Below the pieces are notes generated by a model, which worked only from the letters and a program-made list of their open reading frames with translations, did no database searches and was not told the DNA's origin. Source: Toxonevra muliebris (lineage: Eukaryota; Arthropoda; Insecta; Diptera; Pallopteridae). Taken from it: a DNA stretch of 64,000 bases. Each line of letters begins with the position of its first letter. Positions within the stretch are counted from its first letter, which is position 1. The DNA is taken from the NCBI GenBank assembly GCA_963691655.1, contig OY829328.1, positions 69,816,400-69,880,399 of the forward strand, read 5' to 3'. This document shows, piece after piece, positions 46,186-58,240 of the stretch. The position numbers were made by a program, and so were the translations under genes.

Positions 46186-47200
46186 GCTACAAGGACAAGC
46201 AACGAAATGAAATTTTTTTGATGTGGATAGTTGCACCCATATAGCATCTTCCTAGTGCTGTACCGCTAGATTTAATCCCAGCTTTATTTCAAAAGTTATG
46301 CACCAGCAACGATTCTGTCCACTACTGGACGAAAATTTAATTGGCTCTAGCTACAAGGAATATCACCGTGCTGGAATTTTTTTTAATGAGGATAGTTGTA
46401 CCCTTATAGCATCTTCCTATTGGTGTAACACTAGATTTAATCCCAGCAACAATTGAAGAGTTATGCACCAGCAACGATTTTGTCCAGTACTGGAAGAACA
46501 TTTAATTCGCTCTAGCTACAAGGAATATAACCGTGCTGGAATTTTTTTTAATGAGGATAGTTGTACCCTTATACCATCTTCCTAGTGGAGTAACGCTAGA
46601 TTTAATCCCAGCTTTATTTCAAAAGTTATGCACCAGCAACGATTCTGTCCACTACTGGAAGAACATTTAATTGGCTCTAGCAACAAGGAATATAACAGTG
46701 CTGGAATTTTTTTTAATGAGGATAGTTGTGCCCTTATAGCATCTTCCCAGTGGAGTAACGCTAGATTTAATCCCAGCTTTATTTCAAAAGTTATGCACCA
46801 GCAACGATTCTGTCCACTACTGGACGAACATTTAATTGGCTCTAGCAACAAGGAATATCACCGTGCTGGAACTTTTTTTTAATGAGGATAGTTGTACACT
46901 TATAGCATCTTCCTATTGGTGTAACACTAGATTTAATCCCAGCAACAATTGAAGAGTTATGCACCAGCAACGATTTTGTCCAGTACTGGAAGAACATTTA
47001 ATTCGCTCTAGCTACAAGGAATATAACCGTGCTGGAATTTTTTTTAATGAGGATAGTTGTACACTTATAGCATCTTCCTAGTGGAGTAACACTAGATTTA
47101 ATCCCAGCTTTATTTCAAAAGTTATGCACCAGCAACGATTTTGTCCAGTACTGGAAGAACATTTAATTCGCTCTAGCTACAAGGAATATAACCGTGCTGG
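46186..47200. repeat. Foldback left-arm tandem array (about 6 monomers)
   Basis: The monomer marker TATGCACCAGCAACGAT recurs every 165-166 bp near 46297, 46462, 46627, 46793, 46960 and 47125. Two monomer types differ just before the marker: one reads TTTATTTCAAAAGT, the other ACAATTGAAGAGT. Because 165 is divisible by three, spurious reading frames run across several monomers. Confidence 0.92.
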
Positions 47201-47355
47201 AAAGGAAAGGAAAGTTTTAGAGCGCCCCTAGTTATTAGCTCACTGCTTACGTATGCCAGGTCCTTTAAACAATTTAATTCGCTACATAGAGTAGGCAATT
47301 TATCCTTGTATTAAAGAAACTATTTCATGCTGTCGTACAACGAATTCAAACGTGT

Positions 47356-50300
47356 CGTGATATTCCTTGTTGCTAGAGCCAATTAAATGTTCTTCCAGTA
47401 CTGGACAAAATCGTTGCTGGTGCATAACTCTTCAATTGTTGCTGGGATCAAATCTAGCATTACTCCACTAGGAAGATGCTATAAGGGTACAACTATCCTC
47501 ATTAAAAAAAATTCCAGCACGGTTATATTCCTTGTTGCTAGAGCGAATTAAATGTTCGTCCAGTAGTGGACAGAATCGTTGCTGGTGCATAACTTTTGAA
47601 ATAAAGATGGGATTAAATCTAGCGTTACTCCACTAGGAAGATGCTATAAGTGTACAACTATCCTCATTAAAAAAAATTCCAGCACGGTTATATTCCTTGT
47701 AGCTAGAGCGAATTAAATGTTCTTCCAGTACTGGACAAAATCGTTGATGGTGCATAACTCTTCAATTGTTGCTGGGATTAAATCTAGCATTACTCCACTA
47801 GGAAGATGCTATAAGGGTACAACTATCCTCATTAAAAAAAATTCCAGCACGGTTATATTCCTTGTTGCTAGAGCGAATTAAATGTTCGTCCAGTAGTGGA
47901 CAGAATCGTTGCTGGTGCATAACTTTTGAAATAAAGCTGGGATTAAATCTAGCGTTACTCCACTAGGAAGATGCTATAAGTGTACAACTATCCTCATTAA
48001 AAAAAATTCCAGCACGGTTATATTCCTTGTAGCTAGAGCGAATTAAATGTTCTTCCAGTACTGGACAAAATCGTTGCTGGTGCATAACTCTTCAATTGTT
48101 GCTGGGATTAAATCTAGCATTACTCCACTAGGAAGATGCTATAAGGGTACAACTATCCTCATTAAAAAAAATTCCAGCACGGTGATATTCCTTGTAGCTA
48201 GAGCCAATTAAATGTTCTTCCAGTAGTGGACAGAATCGTTGCTGGTGCATAACTTTTGAAATAAAGCTGGGATTAAATCTAGCGTTACTCCACTAGGAAG
48301 ATGGTATAAGGGTACAACTATCCTCATTAAAAAAAATTCCAGCACGGTTATATTCCTTGTAGCTAGAGCGAATTAAATGTTCTTCCAGTACTGGTCAAAA
48401 TCGTTGCTGGTGCATAACTCTTCAATTGTTGCTGGGATTAAATCTAGCATTACTCCACTAGGAAGATGCTATAAGGGTACAACTATCCTCATTAAAAAAA
48501 ATTCCAGCACGGTTATATTCCTTGTAGCTAGAGCCAGTTGAATTTTCTTCCAGTACTGGACAGAATAGTTGCTGGTGCATAACTTTTGAAATAAAGCTGG
48601 GATTAAATCTAGCGTTACTCCACTAGGAAGATGCTATAAGTGTACAACTATCCTCATTAAAAAAAATTCCAGCACGGTTATATTCCTTGTAGCTAGAGCG
48701 AATTAAATGTTCTTCCAGTACTGGACAAAATCGTTGATGGTGCATAACTCTTCAATTGTTGCTGGGATTAAATCTAGCATTACTCCACTAGGAAGATGCT
48801 ATAAGGGTACAACTATCCTCATTAAAAAAAATTCCAGCACGGTTATATTCCTTGTAGCTAGAGCCAGTTGAATTTTCTTCCAGTACTGGACAGAATAGTT
48901 GCTGGTGCATAACTTTTGAAATAAAGCTGGGATTAAATCTAGCGTTACTCCACTGGGAAGATGCTATAAGGGCACAACTATCCTCATTAAAAAAAATTCC
49001 AGCACGGTGATATTCCTTGTTGCTAGAGCGAATTAAATGTTCTTCCAGTAGTGGACAGAATCGTTGCTGGTGCATAACTTTTGAAATAAAGCTGGGATTA
49101 AATCTAGCGTTACTCCACTGGGAAGATGCTATAAGGGTACAACTATCCTCATTAAAAAAAATCCAGCACGGTGATATTCCTTGTAGCTAGAGCCAATTAA
49201 ATGTTCTTCCAGTAGTGGACAGAATCGTTGCTGGTGCATAACTTTTGAAATAAAGCTGGGATTAAATCTAGCGTTACTCCACTAGGAAGATGGTATAAGG
49301 GTACAACTATCCTCATTAAAAAAAATTCCAGCACGGTTATATTCCTTGTAGCTAGAGCGAATTAAATGTTCTTCCAGTACTGGTCAAAATCGTTGCTGGT
49401 GCATAACTCTTCAATTGTTGCTGGGATTAAATCTAGCATTACTCCACTAGGAAGATGCTATAAGGGTACAACTATCCTCATTAAAAAAAATTCCAGCACG
49501 GTTATATTCCTTGTTGCTAGAGCCAATTAAATGTTCGTCCAGTAGTGGACAGAATCGTTACTGGTGCATAACTTTTGAAATAAAGCTGGGATTAAATCTA
49601 GCGTTACTCCACTGGGAAGATGCTATAAGGGTACAACTATCCTCATTAAAAAAAATCCAGCACGGTGATATTCCTTGTAGCTAGAGCCAATTAAATGTTC
49701 TTCCAGTAGTGGACAGAATCGTTGCTGGTGCATAACTTTTGAAATAAAGCTGGGATTAAATCTAGCGTTACTCCACTAGGAAGATGGTATAAGGGTACAA
49801 CTATCCTCATTAAAAAAAATTCCAGCACGGTGATATTCCTTGTAGCTAGAGCCAGTTGAATTTTCTTCCAGTACTGGACAGAATAGTTGCTGGTGCATAA
49901 CTTTTGAAATAAAGCTGGGATTAAATCTAGCGTTACTCCACTAGGAAGATGGTATAAGGTTACAACTATCCTCATTAAAAAAAATTCCAGCACGGTGATA
50001 TTCCTTGTTGCTAGAGCGAATTAAATGTTCTTCCAGTAGTGGACAGAATCGTTGCTGGTGCATAACTTTTGAAATAAAGCTGGGATTAAATCTAGCGTTA
50101 CTCCACTAGGAAGATGCTATAAGTGTACAACTATCCTCATTAAAAAAAATTCCAGCACTGTTATATTCCATGTAGCTAGAGCCAATTAAATGTTCTTCCA
50201 TTACTGGACAAAATCGTTGCTGGTGCATAACTCTTCAATTGTTGCTGGGATTAAATCTAGTGTTACACCAATAGGAAGATGCTATAAGGGTACAACTATC

Positions 50301-50505
50301 CTCATTAAAAAAAATTCCAGCACGGTGATATTCCTTGTAGCTAGAGCCAATTAAATTTTCGTCCAGTAGTGGACAGAATCGTTGCTGGTGCATAACTTTT
50401 GAAATAAAGCTGGGATTAAATCTAGCGTTACTCCACTAGGAAGATGCTATATGGGTGCAACTATCCACATCAAAAAAATTTCATTTCGTTGCTTGTCCTT
50501 GTAGC
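47356..50505. repeat. Foldback right-arm tandem array (about 19 monomers)
   Basis: The same monomer appears in inverted orientation; the marker TGGTGCATAACT occurs about 19 times at spacings of 163-168 bp. The two monomer types (TCTTCAATTGTTGCTGGG and TTTGAAATAAAGCTGGG) alternate over much of the left part of the array, giving a higher-order unit of about 330 bp, and then the second type predominates between about 48900 and 50060. Long blocks are repeated almost exactly (for example 49140-49330 and 49630-49820), indicating recent unequal exchange. Confidence 0.92.
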
Positions 50506-50775
50506 TGGATCCATTTTAATTTTCAGATAGAACTTGTATGAATCGTTACTTAATCATAGCTTTTTCAACCTTTTAGTGGAAAAGGTAATGTTTACGTGAG
50601 AAAACATACATAAAATCGTATAAATATTTAATAATTTATTGAATTTAAGGGTTTTTAATTAGTTTTTGTGCACAAAGAAATATTTTATTTATTATTTTCT
50701 TGTCATCTGAGTCACCCTGTGTTTTGGACAGCTGATATTTAGCGTCGTTGCTAACTTCACGCTAGTTGACTTAAA

Positions 50776-51620
50776 AGTGGCTGTCAATTGTTTAACTACA
50801 CAGCTTTAAATCAAAACAGCCGACAAGGTGACACAGCTACTACACAAAACATTCCACTGAACCCATTTCTGATTTCTATACATCCTTACTTCCTAATATT
50901 AAATATCGGTACAGACTTTCATAAACTTGCAATGCCATGAATTATGCACTATTTTCTTTATTTTACTATTATTCATCCCAAGAAATAAGTTGGTTACTAC
51001 TTTTTAATAGTCCCTGTGCTAATCGATAACTTTTTACACAATGTAAATTGAGATGAAAAAATATTGGATGAGTTATATTTCCATTTTGTGCACATAGCTG
51101 GGAAACATGCAATTGTGTAAATAAGTGAGGTAGAAAAATAAACAAAAGAGAGAAGAAATTTAAGTAGAAATCGCATCGAAAATCAAAAATTTTTGCGTCA
51201 ATGGAAAATTAACGCAAGTTCGCAAATGGAGGTAAAGCCAGTATAAAAATATTTTCAAGATATTAAAATTGATTGCCAATTGTAACTCAGCTCAATAATG
51301 TCAGAATTCGCTAACGAACTTTCATAATTTACCGTTCAACAAATTGAATTTTATTAAATTCCCTCATTCAACGGTTGTCATTTTATCGTAATGCAAAAAA
51401 AAACGAAGAAGAAATTTAATACTGTGCCGAAAAAATGCATATCTGTGTACAGCTACAATTTATGCTGTACTGTCAAACGTAAAAAAGCGGACGCCATCTT
51501 TTTTCGTGTCGGAATAATATAAATCGGAAAATTATAATTTACAGCGTTTAGTGAAACAAAAATTGTTAAATAATTGCAAAAAAATAAAATTTGCGATATA
51601 GTGAATGTATTGGTATAAAA
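50776..51620. promoter_or_regulatory. Upstream region and probable 5' UTR of row
   Basis: This stretch separates the right edge of the foldback element from the row start codon. It should contain the row promoter and 5' untranslated region. No TATA box was identified at a sensible distance. The non-AT-rich patch TGTCAAACGTAAAAAAGCGG at 51471 may mark the transcription start area, but this is only a guess. Confidence 0.35.
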
Positions 51621-54600
51621 ATGCGTATTACTAAAAGCGATATAAGTCTTGAATTAGAATGTTGGGTTGAAGATTTATCAGCGGCACAATTAGCCGCATA
51701 CGAAAGAGTCGCCAATGAGCACAATGCGATTAAAAATGCGCTCAAATCAGCACTAAACACCAACGACGGCAAAGAACTTTTCAATGGGCAAGTATTTCAG
51801 GCTTACTCATTTAAGGGTAAAGTATTGCAAGAGCTTAGGGAAGCAACACTGCCGAAGAAACCGCCAAAAGCAGTCGAACCTCCAGCATCGACTCCTTCCG
51901 GGGGCGGTCGAGGCGGACGCAAACGAGCATCTAATTTTGTGTATTTAGAATCTTCCGACGAAGAAGATGATGATGTACCATTAGCTAAGCGTATAGCAGT
52001 AGCTGGTGGTAAAAAAGCAGGTGGCACAACACCCGATGTAAAGACTCCTGCCGGTAAGATACCGCTTACTGCACGTCAAAAGGCAGCAGCAGCTACTACT
52101 ACACCTACTTCTACCAAAGCTTCGCCCCAGCTACCAAAAGGTTCTAAAGGCAAAGCTGCAAGTGGAAAAACTGAAAAAGGTGGAGCAGCAGGTTCGGCGG
52201 CAGCAGCACCGAATTTCCGTCCATCTGAGATAAGTTCAGTGGGTGGTCTAGTTATTGGTGCTGACACTAAAGACGGCAAAGATACGAAAGAGAACACTAA
52301 GGAGACTAAATTGCAAGGAAAAACTTTCCCATCGTTAGTGGTTTTGGCCAAACCATGGCTCAAAGTGAAGGATATGTCAGCAACACGTGGCAAATTAGAT
52401 TCCAAAGTGAAGCTAGTACTTATGTTGACACCAAATAAATTTACTGAATGGCTAATACAAGAGGGCTTACTAAAGTCGGAGCAGAAGTGCGCCAATCATC
52501 GCTCTAGCGAGTTGAAACTGGGTAAGTGCACAATAATAAAATAATCTAAAAACCATTTTAATTTAATTGCACTTATTTGCAGGTGTTTACTCTGATGCTA
52601 GTAAATTTCCTTATACAGGCGGTTACGTTTGGATTAGCGAGTGCTGCCCAATGCGTTTTGTTTCTGTTTTTCATGGCTCAATATTCGAAGGAGCACCACA
52701 TCCACCATCGTGTATTCTGAAATTGATTTATCATTGGTCTTGTCAGACAAACATACAAAATGTCGTGCAATGGGTGAAGGTGGATAATGTTTACATAAAA
52801 GGTGTCTACACATGGTTGCGCGCTGTATGCACTTTGGCGGTACATCAGAAATGCAAGAAACTTGGTGGAGCAGATAAATATGTTGAGGTGAGCAGAATTT
52901 AATCAAAGAAAAAAACACAATTTTTTCACTTTTGCTCTTTTAAATATTTATTTTTCTTTCACTTAAAGGTTGGTGTCATTTCCTTGGGCACAACATCGCA
53001 GGATGGTCAACAACGTCAAGTGAAAGTCGAAGTTTTGGGTGTACTAGATTATGCTGAGAAAACTATACGTTTGCGTGCAGTTGAACCCGTTTCGGATGCT
53101 GATCGTAATTACAAGAAGCGCTTTCAAACCATACTCGAACCTCTTCAACGCTGGGTCCACAAGGATAGCATTATATCCATTGATCTTACCGTTGATAAGA
53201 TGACACTCTATTCCATGGGCTTTAAGAATATCGTACAAGCAGCTGCTACCGATAGTACAGCAAAACATACTAATTTTGCTGTTATGGATTATTTGCGTCG
53301 TATTGTACCGCGTATGTTCCAGAATACGCTATCTCTGCTGTCACGCCAAATGATACAACAATTTCTTGATGAATTGGTGTGGCGCGAACAATTTGGCACT
53401 TATGCACTGCAAGCCTTCAATAATATAACTACACATATTGCGGAGCAAACGCGCATGAATACAAGTGAAACATTGACTCAACGATTGTATCAGGTTTGTG
53501 GTCCAATTTTTTATATATAAAATTCAGTAAAAGTATTCATTATTTTTTGTTTTCATTTATTTCTTTGATATATATATATATATACATATAGGTTGCAACA
53601 AACCCCTTCAAAGACTGGAGCATTTTACCAGCTAACTACAAAGAAACACCGGCCAATACTACGCCAAAACGCTTAAAAAAACGTTAGTAAATGCATATAA
53701 AATTCATTCATTCGTTTCATTTGACCTTTTTTATTTGATCTCATATGTTATTTTCTCTTAAGTATTTGAACAGCAAAACACTATATTCATTTTTATTTTC
53801 TTTTCATTTCCATTACAGCAATTCTATAAAGTTATTACGCTTTTTTATTTACCTATATAATTTTAGACATTAAGTTTTTGCTTTTCGAAAGACATTTTTC
53901 AAACATACATACCTCAACTACAATTTAAGAGAGGCTTTCATATATTCTAAATGTGTTAAGTTTCACTTTATATTATTATTATTAATTATTTAAAATATTT
54001 ATCGTTGTGTTAAATTTTTAATAATTACATTTTTATGAAGTATCACTTCTCCTTCGAATCATTCAACTTTATTATGATTTCATTTATGCAAACAGGTTAA
54101 ATCCTTGCTTTTCTTTGCCTTATTATTATTGTTTTTATTTGAATACTAATTGAAGTGTTTCTTCTTAAAATCGTTGATACGTAATTACCAATTCTCTGAT
54201 ATGTTTTTAATCGAATGAAACTATATGTCAGCCCCACAGGATTTCAGATTACATAATTAGAAAGCAAAGTAAAAAAACTTCAGTTCAAAAATTAAAAATA
54301 GAGTTTCTGGTTTCTGTGTACGATCGATAAAAAAAAGAACCACTTCGATATTTTCGGGAAAAAATTCTATAATCTACGAATATCACGAGAACTAAAAACG
54401 GAGCCATTTCCTGTGAGACTGACACGTATCTAGACTCAAATTACACATTGTTTGTACAAAAATATGTTGTCATTTATAAATATAAACAAAAAGCATAATA
54501 TCTATTATTTAGTTATGAATTTTATGAATAATATATATTTATATATATATATTATTAAAAATTTCAATAAATTTCTTGTTTATTCAAAAATTAATACAAA

Positions 54601-57600
54601 CTTTTTCTGTTTTTATTTCAATTATTTAAATAATTTTAAGTTAGTTTTTTTCTCACTGGCTTTTTAATCCTTTTTCGTAATTAATTGTTAGATAAATTAA
54701 ATATTGGTATTATGCTTTTTGTGTTTAGTTTCTAGTTAAATCTTTTACAAATATGTCTTTGAAGTTGTTACGGTTGTCTGAGGAAGTTGTTTATGCGATT
54801 ATGTCTTGGGGTGAGAATTAATTTTTTGAATAAATCCATCTCGCGTACTGAGAATTGAGGTTTTCTCGGCTCATTTTAATTACCAATTCTTAATACCTAA
54901 TTTCTTTCATTAGTAAGTTCAACTATTGAATTTTGTTTTTATTTCCTGTACTTCATTTTGATGCGAAAAAGCTGAGAGCTGAACTAAAAATGAACTCTCG
55001 ACCTCAAAAAGCTCCCGATACCTTCTCTGAATTCAGTATAAAAATATTGTTCCGTGGTGTCCCCTGGTAGAGGTCGTAGGGGAAAATAAATATCCAAAAT
55101 AAAATTTTTCAACCCCAAATAAATATCAAAAATGAATTTCTCGACCCCACAAAACCCCGCGGTACTCACTTGATACCTCAGTTTGATGCAAAAAAAAGCA
55201 GAAGCCAAAAAAAAAAAAATTGTTCAGTGGCGTTGTTCCTGGTAGAGGTCGTAGGGGAAATAAATAACCAATAAAAATTTTTAGCTTCGAAAGCCTTTCG
55301 ATACCCCTCGGTTATATTTCAATTTGGCGCGAAAACACGAAAAACGCAAAACTTATTCAGTGGCGCCTTCTGATGGAGATCGTAGGGGGGAAATAAATAT
55401 CAAAAATGAATTTCTCGGCCCCACAAAACCCTGTGTACCTCATTTGGATAGAAAAAATACGAAAAACAACAACAAAAAGTTCAATGATGCTCCCTAGCGG
55501 CGATCGTTGGGCAAAAATAAATATACCCACGTTACTCACTTTGTACCTCATTTTGATGAAAAAAGCCGAAAACAAGCAAAAAATTGTTCAGTGGCACCCC
55601 CTAGCGAATGTCGTAGAGGAATATCAATATTCAAAATAAATTTTCGACCTAAAATACCACCCCGATACTACGACTATATCTCGTTTTGACGCGAAAAACA
55701 CGAAAAAGGCAAAACTTGTTCAGTGTGGGAAAACTTAATATCAAAATAGAATTTCTCGACCCCCTGTTTTTGTACCTCATTTTGATGTAAAAAACAAAAA
55801 AAGAAACGAAATTATATAAACTCCTTTCAAAAATATTTTATTTCTTCTTCCATCCATTTCCAGCTATCAACGAGGCCGACTACATACAATCCGAAAAGGT
55901 TAATTTAAAACATATAAAAAAAGAGAAAGATCATGACTCAATGCCAGCACCAGCTACAGGCAAGCGTCGTGCAGCTGCTGCTGCCGCCGCTGCCGTTGCT
56001 GCTACTATTGATGAAGAATATCGTCCTGAGGGTAAAAAATCTTCATCATCGAAATCTTCTGCATCTGCAGCAAAGAGCACTCCAGCTAAAAGTAGCAACA
56101 CTGATAAAAAGAATACACCAAGTAGTAAGCAGCAAAAATTACCACTCGATCCAAAATTGGTTAAAAAGGAAAAAGAAGACGACGATCTAAAGGGTCTCGA
56201 AGAAATATATTATGGTGTACGTGATGGTTTAGATGTTAACTTTGAAAGTTTCCCCTATAAACCAATACAAGATTCAATCACAGACGCTGGTACATCTTCA
56301 GAAATACCTGACGATGTTGCCGGTATCGCCGGTGCACTTACAGTTGATTGTCCGATTTGCGATATTACAGAATCTTTTGATTCCAATGAAAAGCTTCAAA
56401 CTCATCTAGTATCGCACATTAACATCGATGGTAAAGATCATCAATTTCAATGTCTTTTCTGTTTGGATAAACATGCCAAGGAGGCCGTACTCACGAAGCA
56501 CAGTCAAATTATGCATCCTACCGAAACGAAAAGTGCTTCGTCAGCTTCATATCATTGTTTGATTTGCCAGCAACGTTTCAATTCATTGCATCATTTGACT
56601 GTACATTTGCAGAAGATGCACAATGTGCTGGAATTGCCATATTGCTGCCAGGCATGCAGTTATCGTTCGTCGTCGCATCGTGATGTGGTGCGTCATTTCT
56701 ATGATGATCATAAGAATCAAAACTTCTTGCAATGTCCGTTTTGTTTGGATGTAAGTTTACGCTTTAGAGAATTTTGGAGTATTGCTGATTTTGTTTTGCT
56801 AATTTTATTGTAAAATTGTTTTTTTTTTTTAGATTTTCCGTTTCGCATATAAAGGTAATTTGAATGTTAGCAACATTGAGAATTACTACATGCATTTGCG
56901 TCAACATATTGGCAAAAAAGATCCGCAATTACGTTGTCAGAAGTGTGCGCTCAGTTTCGTTGATAAGGGTAACAAATTGAAAGCTTACAAACATTTTGAT
57001 TTAGTTGAACTCATAATTTTTCTTTCCGTATTGAAGGTGCTTTGAAACAACACATTTCCATACATCATGCCAGTTTGAATAAAACTTCGAATGAAGTTCG
57101 AAAGTTATTGAACAATTCCATGTTGATTGCGCTACCAAAGGTATGAGTCGTATACTGATAGAAAAGTGTTTTATTTTCTAATTTACCAAACACTCATTTT
57201 CATATTTCAGGTGCGTAGTCATCATCGCGATCCTCTACCGTATGTTGTTAACACGAAATTTGGTGACTTCTTCGCATTTATCGATGGCTCGATTTGTGCT
57301 GAATGCAATGCTGAAATCATTAATGAAGATCATTTTACGTAAGTCTTTTCGCTAGTAGCACAATTGATATAGTGTTTATATTATTTGTTTGCTTCCTCTT
57401 GTAATATTTTCCAGTGGCATTTTGAAATGTAATAAGTGCAACTACAAAACATGTTGCGAACGTGCAATTTACGAACATACCGCTGACTGTAGTGGTGCTG
57501 CAGGTGCACGTGATGTTATGGAACTTCCATTGCCAAATGAGATGCATTGCATTTGTGGTTTCTCTACGGCTATTGGCAATAAGATGGCAAATCATTTGGC

Positions 57601-58240
57601 TACATGTGGGCAGAAATCTGCATACGCTACTGTCGAGATGGCACAAGAGAATACTGTGAAACGTAACATGTTGGATATGTTGGGTTTGGTGCGACGTGAT
57701 GGCGAGCCAGGTGCTGAAGGCGCAGAAGGTGAAGAACATTCAGCTACAAGTGAACAGACATCCGCTGAGGAACAGCAACCGGAAACATCAACTCTATCAG
57801 AATTAACTGGTGAACAAGAGCAACCGCAACAATCAATTGAAAATGAACAAGCACCGATACCATTTGGTGAAATGGAAGCAGCTCCCGTCTTGGAACAACA
57901 GCAGCAACAGGTACAACAAGAGCAACTACAAACCGTCGATCCACAGCAGCAAGCATATAGCAGTCATATTGTTGATGCTGCACAGCAATCGCAATATCAT
58001 ATTGGTTTCGGTCAACCGGAAGTTCAACAACATACATTGAATACATCGGATATTGATATGCCATTAATTGGTGATTTAGCTGATCCGAATCCACCACCAA
58101 CACCACAATTTCTTGGTGAGGTGCATACCCCAATGTTTGATGCTGTTGCCGCAGCTGAGCAACAGCATTATCATCAAATGATGCAACAGCAGCAGCAACA
58201 ACAGCAGCATCATCATCACCATCATCAACAACATCAATGA
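51621..58240 (+). CDS. row: ISXO2/IS1595-like transposase domain plus C2H2 zinc-finger protein, probable row (POGZ/ZNF280-related)
   Basis: Nine coding exons: 51621-52521, 52583-52887, 52969-53493, 53592-53682, 55864-56750, 56833-56968, 57037-57140, 57211-57338, 57415-58240. All joins are GT-AG and in phase, giving 1300 residues. In order there are: an AT-hook-like GGGRGGRKR (94-102); acidic and Ala/Lys-rich linkers; a domain at about 270-590 following the ISXO2/IS1595 transposase pattern (TEWLIQEGLL, GSIFEGAPHPP, KLIYHW, FLDELVWREQFG), in which the first catalytic Asp is replaced (VEVGVIS where active enzymes have VEIDES); a C2H2 array at about 770-1060 resembling POGZ/ZNF280 (PYCCQACSYRSS, then LQCPFCLD); and a Gln/His-rich tail. 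AT-hook, fingers and Gln-rich tail fit Drosophila row, a chromatin protein partnering HP1c and WOC. Intron 4 (2179 bp) has a weak donor, C|GTTAGT, that spells an in-frame TAG, so a 608-residue short form, or two separate genes, is possible. The row name is an inference from domain order. Confidence 0.8.
54950..55790. repeat. Degenerate tandem repeat inside intron 4 of row
   Basis: About six to seven diverged units of roughly 110-150 bp share three blocks: TACCTCATTTTGATGCGAAA, TTGTTCAGTGGCGCC followed by TAGAGGTCGTAGGGG, and AATGAATTTCTCGACCCC. The units fill most of the second half of the intron and end about 75 bp before the exon 5 acceptor. Open frames within them are not coding. Confidence 0.75.

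Larger units (their letters stand above)
45925..50766. mobile_element. Foldback (FB-like) element, 4842 bp, with 9-bp target duplication
   Basis: A perfect 9-bp direct repeat TGACTTAAA flanks the element (45916-45924 and 50767-50775). The ends are ACTAGCGTGAAGTTAGCAAC and its complement. Each arm starts with a 261-bp unique end (45925-46185 and 50506-50766, nearly identical and inverted). This is followed by tandem monomers of about 165 bp (left arm 46186-47200, about 6; right arm 47356-50505, about 19) around a 155-bp non-repetitive loop (47201-47355). This layout and the 9-bp duplication match Drosophila foldback elements, often grouped with Mutator-like transposons. No transposase is encoded. 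It lies between the divergent RS-protein and row genes. Confidence 0.93.

Noticed and set aside
46582..49993. Open frames of 89-100 codons (MHQQRFCPLLEEH...) in the foldback arrays
   Set aside because: They arise because the monomer length is a multiple of three. They occur on both strands and match no protein, so they are not genes.
47356..50505. Regularly spaced repeats that might suggest a CRISPR array
   Set aside because: The monomers are about 165 bp, directly abutting and without unique spacers, and the context is eukaryotic. They are foldback monomers.
52076..52495. 139-codon open frame on the minus strand
   Set aside because: It is antisense to row exon 1, which has conserved sense-strand protein and splice sites.
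55406..55689. Short frames within intron 4 of row as extra exons
   Set aside because: They lie in the degenerate tandem repeat and recur from unit to unit; exon 4 and exon 5 already join in phase without them.
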